A stretch of DNA of 64,000 bases from Chrysomallon squamiferum (GCA_012295275.1 CM022665.1:44284652-44348651); one strand, 5' to 3'. Shown: positions 50,478 through 59,057, counted from the first letter of the stretch. Made by a program: numbers and translations. Notes: generated from the letters alone by a model not told the origin.

Positions 50478-50559
50478 TAATTTAATTATTTAATTTCATT
50501 TTGTGTTTTTTTTTTTTCAGACTGCATTAGTTGGAAATGATGTTGGAACATCAGTGTAA
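19025..50559 (+). CDS. RRBP1: Ribosome-binding protein 1 / kinectin family, ER-anchored coiled-coil protein
   Basis: An N-terminal membrane segment (about residues 6-27) is followed by SVFAMKEKTFEEVLEEQ, matching human RRBP1 STFSMKETSYEEALANQ (remembered). A lysine-rich basic region (30-250, with KDKDKDKDKDK at 69-79) and a coiled coil from about 305 to 1100 follow. Diagnostic matches: KTQKGDPVVLLKKQLEERER (human ATQKGDPVAILKRQLEEKEK), ELREKNWKAMEALEKAE (human DLREKNWEAMEALATAE), SHKEWVKQFEKHA, and the C-terminus GTSV, as in RRBP1. The family anchors ribosomes, microtubules or kinesin to rough ER. The model has 26 coding exons with every phase compatible, totalling 3333 nt (1110 residues); two in-frame extra exons (39905-39970, 46709-46726) would give 1138. 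The vertebrate decapeptide repeats are absent. Start at MDPQ because a splice acceptor ends at 19006. KTN1 is the alternative name; RRBP1 is favoured by the tail. Confidence 0.93.
19229..19261 (+). repeat. In-frame (GAYAAR)n coding repeat
   Basis: Hexanucleotide GATAAG-type repeat encodes alternating Lys-Asp (residues 69-79). This is the only internal repeat in the basic domain; no decapeptide repeat was seen. Confidence 0.85.
19797..21182 (+). other. RRBP1: RRBP1 intron 1
   Basis: Contains a (CA)n tract at about 20027-20125 with AA interruptions and (TTTA)n at 20187-20234. No further exon seen. Confidence 0.75.
21183..21322 (+). CDS. RRBP1: RRBP1 exon 2
   Basis: Residues 258-304. EIQSLVDVLLNRLG aligns with human AQRLIEILSEKAG, then DWNK with human TWHK. 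Acceptor atttccag, donor gtaaat. Confidence 0.93.
21323..22069 (+). other. RRBP1 intron 2
   Basis: 747 bp, no exon seen. (TTTA)n at 21381-21410, T-run at 21609-21628, and (ATT)n at about 21681-21727. Confidence 0.75.
22070..22142 (+). CDS. RRBP1: RRBP1 exon 3
   Basis: Residues 305-329, KTQKGDPVVLLKKQLEERER then SLQQ. The donor gttatt is weak but the only one that keeps frame. Confidence 0.93.
22772..23028 (+). CDS. RRBP1: RRBP1 exon 4
   Basis: Residues 329-414. QEIEALHARMQQSHEQHQRE aligns with human QEITAVQARMQASYREHVKE. Ends YEQSNDRNLVQKLQE|gtaaag. Its last 45 nt are the parent unit of the repeat array downstream. Confidence 0.94.
23029..23870 (+). repeat. RRBP1: Tandem array of about nine extra copies of the exon-4 tail plus donor site
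   Basis: Copies of the final 45 coding nt start at 23058, 23149, 23241, 23333, 23425 (truncated to 17 nt), 23489, 23582, 23698 and 23821 (44 nt). Typical unit is 92-93 bp: pyrimidine tract and TTTTTAAG, then a 45-nt segment encoding YEKSSNCILEQKLQE, then GTAAAG (GCAAAG at the 23489 and 23582 copies). The normal protein does not need these copies: exon 4 spliced to exon 5 aligns directly with human RRBP1. Confidence 0.9.
23871..24373 (+). other. RRBP1 intron 4, distal part
   Basis: AT-rich, no exon or strong repeat seen beyond a CT/GT-rich stretch just after the array (23890-23945). Confidence 0.7.
24374..24411 (+). CDS. RRBP1: RRBP1 exon 5
   Basis: Residues 415-427, EKKILTDTIAKA plus 2 nt; aligns with human ENSILRDALNQA. 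Acceptor ttttctag, donor gtaagt. Confidence 0.9.
24744..24909 (+). CDS. RRBP1: RRBP1 exon 6
   Basis: Residues 427-482, SSPAEVNNLKQKVQILEKEL onward to KKSKLEQ. The acceptor reads cacagag: only the second AG (24742-24743) keeps the frame; the first would lead to TGA within eight codons. Confidence 0.88.
25398..25637 (+). CDS. RRBP1: RRBP1 exon 7
   Basis: Residues 483-562, 80 codons, phase 0/0. KDTVALLSKKLEEVNKEVRK to NKLR; coiled coil. Confidence 0.94.
25712..25860 (+). mobile_element. Degenerate tRNA-like/SINE fragment in RRBP1 intron 7
   Basis: TTTTGG-ACCCATAA-CCAAAA (25743-25762) forms an anticodon-like arm with CAT at the anticodon position, followed by a B-box-like GTTCAAAACC at 25771-25780. 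The D-arm is poor and there is no paired acceptor stem. A (TTTTA)n tract starts shortly after, as SINE tails often do. A decayed tRNA-Met-derived SINE is the best guess. Confidence 0.4.
25890..25988 (+). repeat. (TTTTA)n microsatellite
   Basis: Pentanucleotide tract just downstream of the tRNA-like fragment and close to the exon 8 acceptor. Confidence 0.92.
26019..26123 (+). CDS. RRBP1: RRBP1 exon 8
   Basis: Residues 563-597, ETERKKLDLEGNVKNLEKQL to KQLQ, phase 0/0. The acceptor ATTTGAAG lacks the usual CAG but keeps frame. Followed at 26139-26166 by an (AT)n tract. Confidence 0.88.
26389..26516 (+). CDS. RRBP1: RRBP1 exon 9
   Basis: Residues 598-640, DLRHENFTLAEELKVTQERQ then a less helical VGEGQESPAGTVNGEMNQN. 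Acceptor tgttcag, donor gtgaga. Confidence 0.9.
27035..27146 (+). CDS. RRBP1: RRBP1 exon 10
   Basis: Residues 640-677, LNEKNEEIDRLSTELQTTKS to QKKKNN, donor gtaagt. Joins exon 11 to give the conserved KKNN-ELREKNW. Confidence 0.94.
27147..29898 (+). other. RRBP1 intron 10
   Basis: 2.75 kb. No exon: flanking exons are contiguous with the human protein. Contains a tandem array at 29040-29500 described separately and TG/TA-rich sequence at 27289-27365. Confidence 0.75.
29040..29500 (+). repeat. Minisatellite in RRBP1 intron 10, about 4 units of 112-126 bp
   Basis: TATCCATGAAATAAATTGTT recurs near 29052, 29164, 29289 and 29402, each followed by ATGAGTTATG, GTGAGAGA and CATTTAT(T/C)TGCTTATTTTATAT words. 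Confidence 0.85.
29899..29994 (+). CDS. RRBP1: RRBP1 exon 11
   Basis: Residues 678-709. ELREKNWKAMEALEKAEKAV is the most conserved block of the family. Phase 0/0. Confidence 0.95.
29995..32277 (+). other. RRBP1 intron 11
   Basis: 2.28 kb, AT-rich, with A- and T-runs (30151-30170, 30990-31016) but no exon or ordered repeat that I could support. Confidence 0.7.
32278..32370 (+). CDS. RRBP1: RRBP1 exon 12
   Basis: Residues 710-740, EKVSSEVSDTESLDKGILQR to NEKL. LFPDIKV parallels human LLPELSV. Confidence 0.93.
32953..33009 (+). CDS. RRBP1: RRBP1 exon 13
   Basis: Residues 741-759, SHKEWVKQFEKHASVITTN; parallels human NYTEWLQDLKEKGP. Acceptor gttttcag, donor gtaagt. Confidence 0.93.
33560..33634 (+). 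CDS. RRBP1: RRBP1 exon 14 (module A1)
   Basis: Residues 760-784, ISEQKTKIQQLESENTQYRT then VVKET. First A-type exon of the triplicated A-B pair; aligns with human LQAECDQYRSILAET. Confidence 0.93.
33837..34017 (+). repeat. Compound (TTG)n(TTC)n(TTA)n tract
   Basis: About 79 bp of GTT units, 63 bp of CTT units (33917-33979), then ATT units to 34017, all in one trinucleotide register. Lies in intron 14. Confidence 0.97.
34259..34351 (+). CDS. RRBP1: RRBP1 exon 15 (module B1)
   Basis: Residues 785-815, ENKLHQLESSIESEEKKWKE to SISEK; aligns with human EGMLRDLQKSVEEEEQVWRA. Confidence 0.93.
34875..34970 (+). CDS. RRBP1: RRBP1 exon 16 (module A2)
   Basis: Residues 816-847, CDKQQKRIEELEKINSSYEK to KLETL, 32 codons, phase 0/0, acceptor ttttctag. 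Confidence 0.93.
34971..35901 (+). other. RRBP1 intron 16
   Basis: 931 bp, no exon seen. Holds the 35407-35660 minisatellite and a short (AT)n patch near 35266-35282. Confidence 0.7.
35407..35660 (+). repeat. Minisatellite in RRBP1 intron 16
   Basis: Repeats of TACAGAACTAAATTTACTTT / AAATTTACAATGTAGAATA, four to six imperfect units of about 40-55 bp. Confidence 0.8.
35902..35979 (+). CDS. RRBP1: RRBP1 exon 17 (module B2)
   Basis: Residues 848-873, EKELLQLKESAKSEEEAVNT to ILEK, 26 codons; a B-type exon about five codons shorter than its partners. Confidence 0.93.
36437..36532 (+). CDS. RRBP1: RRBP1 exon 18 (module A3)
   Basis: Residues 874-905, CYQLEIRIGELEDENTEYQK to LSST, 32 codons like exon 16; 13 of 32 residues identical to exon 16 by eye. 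Confidence 0.93.
37073..37165 (+). CDS. RRBP1: RRBP1 exon 19 (module B3)
   Basis: Residues 906-936, EKQLTYLENSAKVEEAKWSE to SSLEK, 31 codons like exon 15; 15 of 31 identical to exon 15 by eye. Confidence 0.93.
37166..38051 (+). other. RRBP1 intron 19
   Basis: 886 bp of AT-rich sequence; nothing supported. Confidence 0.65.
38052..38111 (+). CDS. RRBP1: RRBP1 exon 20
   Basis: Residues 937-956, SNKEVENLKQQIKKLKGSTE; aligns with human TVKHLEEIVEKLKGELES. Donor gtaaac. Confidence 0.92.
39905..39970 (+). CDS. RRBP1: Candidate RRBP1 cassette exon 21 (22 codons)
   Basis: Between acceptor atgttgtag and donor gtatga lies a 66-nt open segment, phase 0 on both sides and so in frame with exons 20 and 22: DISDVGFAYRCVEKSLPLII then EE. 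It is less AT-rich than the flanking intron. It is not predicted coiled coil (Pro, Cys, aromatic residues) and has no clear vertebrate match, so it may be an optional exon or chance. Confidence 0.42.
41293..41551 (+). repeat. Tandem duplication, 134/127 bp, in RRBP1 intron 20
   Basis: GTTATTAAAAATATAATAAA at 41301 and 41435; both copies run through CTTTTTGACTGGAAATTAAT to CACTTCACTATATCATT. GT dinucleotides sit at both left edges; the second copy has a small deletion. Confidence 0.9.
41932..42015 (+). CDS. RRBP1: RRBP1 exon 22
   Basis: Residues 957-984, MEVKVGMLENQLKLTEEKCS to EAEE, phase 0/0. Confidence 0.92.
42650..42730 (+). CDS. RRBP1: RRBP1 exon 23
   Basis: Residues 985-1011, SKEKIVVLNKQIETASSSTA to EELKR, donor gtaagt. 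Confidence 0.92.
42731..44156 (+). other. RRBP1 intron 23
   Basis: 1.4 kb, extremely T-rich in its second half (43020-44060), no exon seen. Confidence 0.7.
44157..44303 (+). CDS. RRBP1: RRBP1 exon 24
   Basis: Residues 1012-1060, LLEVEKKKTKDLSSNIVKLN to LVEKEK. Aligns with human LEKEKKLTSDLGRAATRLQE, then KTTQEQLAREKDTVKKLQEQ. Confidence 0.94.
44619..44720 (+). repeat. (TTTA)n passing into (TTTTA)n
   Basis: Tetranucleotide tract to about 44680 then pentanucleotide tract, in intron 24. Confidence 0.93.
45024..45147 (+). repeat. Tandem duplication, 63 bp period
   Basis: ATATTATTGGAATACTCTTT at about 45024 and 45087, each ending CCGTTCATCTTAACTACTAC. Confidence 0.9.
45235..45270 (+). CDS. RRBP1: RRBP1 exon 25 (12 codons)
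   Basis: Residues 1061-1072, ASGTTAGSEVEQ, phase 0/0, acceptor ttccttag, donor gtagat. Small, Ser/Gly/Thr-rich; parallels the non-helical TAGPLESSETEEAS stretch of human RRBP1. Could be optional. Confidence 0.8.
45271..45997 (+). other. RRBP1 intron 25
   Basis: 727 bp; no exon or ordered repeat seen. Confidence 0.65.
45998..46075 (+). CDS. RRBP1: RRBP1 exon 26
   Basis: Residues 1073-1098, LKAKLADKEKHLEHEMAANK to SQRL, acceptor gcttgtag, donor gtaagt. Confidence 0.9.
46709..46726 (+). CDS. RRBP1: Candidate 18-nt RRBP1 microexon 27
   Basis: GCTCAGCTAGGGGTTTCG (AQLGVS) lies between a strong acceptor (tttttcacag) and a full consensus donor (gtaagt), phase 0/0, so exon 26 to exon 28 stays in frame with or without it. 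Both sites are better than several constitutive ones in this gene. Confidence 0.6.
46727..50520 (+). other. RRBP1 last intron
   Basis: 3.8 kb after the microexon. T-run of 62 at 46905-46966, GTATAT-type repeats at 48608-48695, TACATA words near 49070-49200, (ATT)n near 49900-49925 and 50440-50476. No exon supported. Confidence 0.7.
46905..46966 (+). repeat. Poly-T tract, 62 bp
   Basis: Uninterrupted T-run; its true length may be affected by sequencing or assembly. Confidence 0.9.
50521..50559 (+). CDS. RRBP1: RRBP1 terminal exon 28
   Basis: TALVGNDVGTSV and TAA, acceptor ttttttcag. The last four residues GTSV match the human RRBP1 end (remembered) and fit a class I PDZ ligand (T-x-V). Confidence 0.9.
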   Translation, partial: TALVGNDVGTSV

Positions 50560-50774
50560 CTTTGAACTTTGAACTTCGAAACCAGTGAGGTGGACAACAA
50601 ATGTGTTTTAATAATCACTGATGTTGCTTGTATTTTACCTGTACTCATATCACCTGTCTTTCTGCTATCACAGATATATATCACCTGGATTAATTACTGA
50701 CATTGTATCTACATCCGTTGTTAACAGAGAGGCAGTGACTTTTGTTTTAATTTTTAAATTTTATTTTAATTTTA

Positions 50775-50819
<45 letters not shown>

Positions 50820-51031
50820 CATCATTATTATTTTGTTTATACTGAACATGTTTGGTATTTTTCTTTGTAAAAACTAGATAAAGTGTTTTTTCTCTCTGCT
50901 ATGATTAACTTATTCTCAGGTAAAAACAGCTTACCTTTCCATTTACTAACACGTTCAGGTTAAATTTATTATTTGTTTTCTGTGTAACAAACTTTTTAAA
51001 AAATCTGATTGTTTTATTATTATTATTGTTG

Positions 51032-51063
<32 letters not shown>

Positions 51064-52515
51064 TAATTTGCAGAAATGATCCGCATTTGTTATTTTTGTT
51101 TCCAAGAGTTAGAGTTGAATTAATTGAATAAGACAACAAAATGGATTTATTTCAGTAAGGCAAACATTGAGTATCCTCTTGAAGTTGAATAAAGGTTTGT
51201 TCATTCACAGTTAGGCAAAGATAGATTAATATGCAGTAAAAAACAACAACTTTGAATTAAAAATTAAAAAAATTAAAAGGTTGATTTCTTAAACATAATA
51301 CGTTTAATGTTTTTTTGTTGTTTTTTTTCTGATTATTTTTCCTTTTGTTTTCATTTTATTATCATTCTTTTTTCATTTTTTTTTTTATTTATAATGTAAT
51401 TAATTGTTTTTTTGTTTTTTTTCAAACAATATTTTGGCTTTTCATGTCTTCCTTAGAAAGTAGACATTTGATGAATTCTGTAAAGAAAATATATTGCATT
51501 GTACATAGTATATTTAGGCTTGTTTTTTTGTTTTATTGCAAATTTTACCAATTATGAAATGGCCTTGAAATTTACAATATATTTTATCAATGTTAATGAA
51601 ATATGAAATATAATAATTGTATATTTTATATATAATAATGTTTGTGTTTTTTTTGAAAAGATAAAATAACAATGCTAATGCATGAAAACTTTAATTTTAT
51701 TTTTATTGGAATGATAATGCAAAGCTTAAAAATTATGTTACGTTTTGGTTTATAATGATACTTAAGGATGATTTTGAATTTTGAATGTATGTACAGAATT
51801 ATCTGAACAGTAAAGGTTGTTTTATGACAAATGATAAATTTTTGTTTCATTACGTTTTGAAATTTCGAATATCTGTCTAGATATTGTTTAGCCAATGGAA
51901 CAGAAAATGGTCTTTTAGAATAAAATTTAAAAAAAGATATTTTTTTTTTTTTTTTTTTTAATGTCTGAATGTTGTTTTTTTTTTTTTTAATGCTATAACG
52001 AATATTGGCATTTATCTGATTATTCAAATTTAATATAATTAGAAAAAAAAAAAGTTTGTTGCTATCCACATCAAATGTTTTTTAATTGTTCACAGGTTTC
52101 AGAATCATAATTTTTTCTCTGTCTTTTGACACAAATAAGCTTATTATAGATAAATTAGAATTAAAAGTAAACATGAGTAATGACTAGTCATATATATTCT
52201 GAACAGTATGAAACCAAAGAGTACTGTTACATTCAGAAAGGCAGAAAGGAATTAATGTTTTATTGGTATCAAAGAAAAAGACTTCAAATAATGAGCCAAA
52301 AATAGAATCAGAGAAAAATTATCTCCCTTTTTTTTTTCTTGGAACTTGCTAAAATTTCAAAATGTTGTAATTTTCTGAAAGGACATTCTGCTTATTAGCT
52401 TTATTTGTTTTTGTTAACAGAAGGTGATCAAAGATAAATAAAAAAAAAAAAAAAAAAAAAAAATATCAAATTAATCATGAAATTGTAAATTCACATACTG
52501 AATTTTTTATTTTAA

Positions 52516-52546
<31 letters not shown>

Positions 52547-52832
52547 GAAGGGACCATTAGAAATCGTGAAGTGTGATTGCTCATTGAATTTACATTATTT
52601 CTGTTTTATTTATAAATATGTTGTCTCGCAGGATGTGATTTGACTTCTGAGACTAATCAGCGAGGTTGGTGTAGTTTGCTGATTTGTGACCGTTTAATTT
52701 TATTTTTAAAATTTCACAGACTGTCTAGCATTTGTGTACCAGTCTGTCTGTTTTATTTTATTTGTTTATTTATTATTATTTATTTATTTATTATCCTTTA
52801 TTTGTATTATTATATTTATTATTATTATCATC

Positions 52833-52834
52833 AT

Positions 52835-52873
<39 letters not shown>

Positions 52874-52912
52874 TGTATGTATTTGTTTGTGTATTTATTT
52901 ATTTATATATTT

Positions 52913-52963
<51 letters not shown>

Positions 52964-53005
52964 TTTTTTTTTTTTTTTTATTTATTTATTTATTTATTTA
53001 TGTAT

Positions 53006-53064
<59 letters not shown>

Positions 53065-53065
53065 T
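52833..53065 (+). repeat. (TTTA)n tract, about 230 bp
   Basis: Tetranucleotide repeat with GTAT/GTTT variants near 52873-52893 and a T-run at 52965-52979. The long Leu/Phe/Ile/Tyr reading frames across it are repeat artefacts. Confidence 0.97.
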
Positions 53066-56000
53066 AAACCACGTTGGTTGCTAAATGGAAGTTTATTTCA
53101 CATCCTGCATCCTACCTATTGTATTCATTTTATATTGCTTTTTATGTAAGGAAACAAGTTTATTCCTGATTTTATTTTTAAATATAATTTTTTTTGTTTT
53201 TTCCAGTTTTCAAGTCATCCAAAAAAAAAAAAAAAGGTTGTCACATTTGAAAGATTGTTTTAAAGTTGATTAAAATACTTTGTATTCTATAACTAATTGG
53301 AACTGAAAGTTTGTTTTGTTTTTTAAGTAATTTATAAATAATATAAATGATTTTCTGCGTTCAAAACTGCTTTAATAATGTCTTCACACACATCCGTCCC
53401 AGAATCTGGAATTATTATTTTTATTATTATTATTTTTTCAAGCAACTTATGACATAATGTGTATGAAAATGAGCTGAAGGAACAATTTCCTTCTTTAATT
53501 ATTATTATTATTTTTTTTATTATTTTTTTTTGTTCATTATAACTTAAGCAAACAATAAAATAAAAAAAAAACACTGCTGAACATTATTATTATTATTTTT
53601 TTTCATCTTTGTAAAACAGCCATGAATATGAAAGATACTTAGCCTTAACAAAAATATTAATATGCATGTGAGAACTTACAGAATAATTTTATAAAAAGAA
53701 AAAAAAAGGAGAATTATATTATTATAATCCTTGCTCATTTAACAGGTGCACAAGAAAAAAAAAAAAATGTCCTAAGCATAATTGATATACACTGATATAG
53801 AAATGATATGGTAATAACAAAATTCACTAGGAACTATTGTTTTAATTAAACTCTTATTAAAGTGTGTATTTAAACATAATTTCCTTAGGGTTTTTTTTAT
53901 TTAATTTGGTATTTTATTTCTTCACTACTCTATCACATATGTACTATCTTGTACGCTGAATGATTTGTACGTACATTTGAAACTGCATTTAGTTTTTAAT
54001 TCAAACATCAGCAGTTGCTAATTACTGCAGCATTAATGTTCATTGATGTTTGTCTATATATACACACATATATATATATATAAAATCTTGCCAGTCTTTC
54101 TATACAAATATATTTTGATTTTGTTTGTCATTTTTGTTAACGAGAATTTACAGGTAAATGTTTATTTTATGTGAAATAATTATGTAAATTATTTCGAGTT
54201 GAGTAATTTAATTGGTGATGGTGCTTTTTAATTTTATAGCATTAAAATAAATTTGAAAAATAAAAAAAATGTTAATTTTCTTTCCATGAGTTACGATGTT
54301 GAAATGGCAAGACTGAATTATGATTTCAGTTTGATTTTAGAAATTGTAAATTTACAGATATATTGATTTAAATTTGATTTCAATAATTGTAAAACTTACA
54401 AGTGTATTTTGTAGTTGTATAGATTGATTACGTTTTGATGATTAATATAAATATTGCACAGTTCTTTTCAAATTGATGAAAACAAAATTCAAAATCTTTT
54501 TTTGTGTTGGAAATGTATGAAGAGATGATTATTTAGTTTTTGCATTGTTATAGAATGGAATAATAAATAAAACAAATCATCATACAAATAAGGAATTAGA
54601 TTTTAAAAATCCAGAGAAATGATATTAAATGGTTTTGACACAAACAATTGGAAAAAGATTTGAACAGAGATTAAAAAAAAATCTTACCAAGAACAAAATA
54701 AACTAGCTAAGGATTGGGCTTAGGTAAAAAGTTTAAACATTTGGCAGTGACAAAAGTTAAGACAACAGATTGTGAAAAAAAAAAAAAAAATTTTTTTTTA
54801 ACCATTTTCTATTCTCAGGTTAGTTTGAATATTTTTTAAATTATGTAGATATTATTTTCTTTACTGTTGAAAACAAAAATGTTAAAAATTGTAATATATT
54901 TTTTTTCTTGTTTCTAACAGCGATAAATGTTTGTTGTTTACCTTTGAATTCAGTGTATAATGAAATAATTGTGATTCACTAGTAGTTGTAGTTTTCAAAG
55001 AAGTGCAATACACTTTTTTTTTTTCTCTTTTTTCTTTTAATAGACTCATCTAATAATTAGTTTTGTTATAAACTAATGAAGTAGAAAAATAAAATAATAC
55101 AAAGTGAATTATATGAGAAAAAGTTTGATCTTCCATGCATAAATTGATTTTTATTAAAAATGGCTTAATTTGAAAACATTGGGCAGATTGCAGTATTCTT
55201 ATTAAGAATAAAAATGATTATTAAAAATAGTATGTGCTACCTTTTTGAAAGGATAAAATTTAGAAATAAACACTGTAGGAGTTCATGAGACCATGGCACC
55301 ATTTTTATATTTTAAAAACAATTATAAAATAAACATAAAATATCCTACCTTTTCAGAGAATATAATTCATAAATGAAATAAAGACTGTACGAGATCATTA
55401 TCAAGAAGATGGAACCATTTTTAGGTTTCTAAAAACATTTTAAAAATCATGATTTTTTTCTGGATGTTTTTTTTTTTTTTTTTTTTTTTGCATGCTTGGA
55501 AAATAATGGAGCAAAATAATTAAATTCTGGACAGAACGTAATCTAAATATTGAAATTTAAAAAAAAAAAACCAGAAAAACATTGAAAAATGTAATTAATT
55601 TTGTTTTAACTTTAATTTAAATATATCTAAGCTTGAATTTAATTTTGTTTTGCAATGGTGTTCGGTACGGATGCATAATGGTGTTTATAAACAACTGCAA
55701 TTGAAATACTCCACTGTATCTTATCTTGTACATGCTTTGCTTTTCTTTTTTTTCTTTTTTAAAATTGGCATTAAATAATTCTTTGCAAAAATTAGAAGAA
55801 GTAAAACTGCAATATTATTATTTTTTTTTTTTTTAAATATATGGTTTAGGGTTTCGCTCATAAATTGCCTTGCTGTAGTCATTTTTAAAGTAGAACAACT
55901 CCAGTAAAGACTGGTTTATTTCTTAGGTAAATTTTAGAATTTAAAGTGTATTTATATATTTATTTTTGCTAATGACGGTTTAAGTTCTGTATTAACCACA

Positions 56001-57837
56001 CAAATCAACACTTACTTGCATGGCTGTCTTCATATTAAAACCTCAAAAAAACAACTTACTTCATAACATCACAGCATTTTACAATTTATTTTTATAATGG
56101 TAAAAATTGATCGTAACAAGAATTTAAATTTCATGAAAATGTTTTTTCCCAAAATGATAATGTTACAATTTTTGTTGTTGTAGAAATTAATTTTCTTAAT
56201 GTGTAATGATCATGACCCCAAAAAAAGCATTAGCAGCTTAATTCCCAAACTCCAGTATATTACATTTGCTGTATAAAAGAACTTTCCAAAACTATTGACA
56301 CCCACCAGGAGATGCTTCCTACTACAGTTATTGGTGCAGCATAATTCTTATTCATTTTTGGCACAATGTAAGTGAAAGGATTGAAAAAAACATTTACATA
56401 TTTTGTTTGCTTATTTTCATCCATGCTTCAGATAATTTTTGTTTGGTGTAAAAGTGTTTTTGTCTTAAATGGATAATTGTTTTTCATTTCAGTGTTAAAA
56501 ATGCAATTTTTTTTTTTTTTTTAGACTGGGACCAAGTTGTATGCAAATAGGACCACATTTGAACACCATTTTTGTTAAAAGTGTGTAGTAATAATAATAA
56601 TAATTGCTGCTGTTATTATTAAATGAAAAGATTTTTGTTGCAGTATTTTTGTAAAAAAAAACAAACATTAAAAAAGATTAATAATAAAAATCTTGCTTAG
56701 ATAAATGATAATGATGTCAGTGTTTTTATTGTTGGATAAAAAGCAATTATGGCTGCAGTGCAAATTTGGGTGTTAGATTTCTAATATTGAAATTTTTTGT
56801 ATATTTTATAAAGACTTCTTTTTTTTTTTTTAGTAAATTGTATTTTGTCATTGTTTATAATGTCCATACTTCACAAAACAGCTGAAAAAAAAAAAAAAAA
56901 AGGTACAGGTTGTTTTTATTTATCTTTCTCTTCTTTTTTTTTTTTTTTTTTTTAAACCAAGGCTTTATTCATCATCATAGCACAACTGAAATTCTTTTTT
57001 AATTTTGGAAAAATGTTTCTTAATGATGCAATATATATAGAAATATAATAATCTTGCAGATTGCTGTTTTTAAGATGTTAAATATTTTCACAACTTTCAT
57101 GGCTATTCGAATGTTTGAAGAAGTGTTCTGCTTGCATATGTAGTAATTTTTTTATTCATATTGAAATAAAATCTTGACAAGTGATCATGTTTATGCTAAC
57201 AGGTGACATTACTGTTTTACTTTTTTAAGTAATATTTTTGTTCAGGTTAAATCTGTTATGAATGCCATTTTGTAAGTAATAAGTCTTGCTGTGAAATATA
57301 AAAACAATATCGATTTTTTGGGGTTTTTTTAAAAACTAAAATAATAAATTAAAAAATGTTATTGACACTGCTAAGTAATCATTTCAGGACAACTGTTTTC
57401 CATTTAGAATATATCTTATAAATTTACAAAGTAAAGAATTTGAAATTTTCTTTAACAAAATGCATTTTTGCCCACAAAATTCAAGTTAATTTTTATTCAA
57501 GGGTTTGTCTTTTTATTTATTATATTTATTTATTTATTTATTTATTTTTAGGAGATGTGCTAGACAATTCTAGTGCTTTCTTATTTTATCCTGATAATGA
57601 AATTATTTTGTTATTAAAAGCTTAGGCTCTTTCAGATTTGATATTGAAATTTCTTCTTCCATACCAGATACAATACTGGAAATGTTTTAAAACACTGTAT
57701 AAGCTTTTAGTTGATAAATGTAGCAAAGGATTAGTTAAATAATTTCATACTGTCGACATTGTCAAGAGTTCAAATGCACATCCAGCTATTGTTCAGTAAC
57801 AAACATTAAAAAGAAATGATAAAAGTTTGCTGTTGAG

Positions 57838-58122
57838 GTAATGAAAATTGAATAAAACACTGTTGTAATGATGATGATGATAATGATGAAACACTTATGA
57901 AAAAAAAAGAAATATGATGTAACAATAATGAAACAAATAAAAACATTGTTGAAATAATGATAATGATGATGAAATGTTCTTAAATGATAAAGAAATATGA
58001 TATAAGGACAATGAAACTTGAATAAAACTTTGTTGTAATAATGATGATGATGAAATAGTTATAAATGATAAAGAAATATGATGTAATGATAATGAAAACT
58101 TGAATAAAACTTTGTTGTAATG
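57838..58122 (+). repeat. Tandem repeat, 3-4 units of about 75-88 bp
   Basis: GAATAAAACTTTGTTGTAAT-like words recur near 57849, 57935, 58019 and 58093, separated by (ATG)n runs and AAGAAATATGAT(G/A)TAA. Confidence 0.85.
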
Positions 58123-58243
58123 AATTCAAACCAATATATGTGTAAAATGCAGACAAATCAGTGACAGTTGGAAAAACGGTGAATGGCGGCATTCAACTTA
58201 CAGTGTGTGTTTTGTAATGGTGACCTGCCTGAAGAGCTCAGTC

Positions 58244-58249
58244 AATAAA
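58244..58249 (+). terminator. RRBP1: Candidate distal poly(A) signal of RRBP1
   Basis: AATAAA with GT-rich element about 20-35 nt downstream, in a locally less AT-rich context (GACCTGCCTGAAGAGCTCAG). Confidence 0.45.
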
Positions 58250-58270
58250 CTTGAAGCTCATAAAGTTGTT

Positions 58271-59057
58271 GTTTGTTTTGTTTACCGTCTTATATTTTTA
58301 ATGATTATTATTATTAATTTATTTTTTAATGCTATGTTGTTGGTTTTTTGTCTTTTACTACATAATTAAATTTCAGTCATTCCCATTATCTGAAAATTGT
58401 AACAAAAGCTGATGGAAAACTCCAGATGTCAATGGGAGCATTTGTACTACCTTGTTTTTAATGAATGAAGGTTTGGGAAGTATATTTATAAGATTTGTTA
58501 TTAGTTAAGAATAATGTACTTATAACACTGCGATAGTATAAAAATTTCTAGATTATCTTTTAAATATTTAACTAGAAACTAATAATTTATATAACCAAAA
58601 ATGATAATTGCATCACAAAATAATATTTCTACATATTTTTTGGTTTTTTTTTGTATTTAAAAGAAAATTAATATTTAAAAAAAAAAATGAATCGTTACTT
58701 TTTCTAGTAATTAAACTTTTTTAAATATTGGCAGAGAACACCTCACAATTTGATACCCAATTTTACACCACCTGCTGAATGAGAGATTATCTTGAACTAT
58801 GTTTAGATACTTCCATATAAACAGTTTTATTATCCATTTTGAATTGCCTCTATTTTAAATTCTACCACAATTTGGGCAGTAGCAACATTGGAAACTGATT
58901 AATATGGATGATCTAGTTATTTAATTGGACAATTTCTGGAGAACATAAAGATTCTTTCTGTGACTGATTAATGAAAAGAATCAAGCTAGAAGAAAACTTA
59001 AAAAATATTTTGCTGGTTAAGGTAACAACAAAGACAAATAACATATTACAACAAGTC
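58271..59057. other. RRBP1/POLR2I convergent gap
   Basis: About 790 bp between the two candidate poly(A) sites; nothing else seen. Confidence 0.5.

Larger units (their letters stand above)
50560..58270 (+). other. RRBP1: Probable RRBP1 3' UTR and downstream region
   Basis: No other gene is visible before POLR2I, which converges from the right. AATAAA at 58244-58249, followed by a GT-rich stretch (GTTGTTTGTTTTG), is a textbook distal poly(A) site. Several nearer AATAAA hexamers also exist, so the 3' UTR may be anywhere up to about 7.7 kb. Confidence 0.45.

Noticed and set aside
52640-53149. Long Leu/Phe/Ile/Tyr reading frames in three + frames
   Set aside because: All frames are open because (TTTA)n has no stop in those registers; no non-repeat protein signal.
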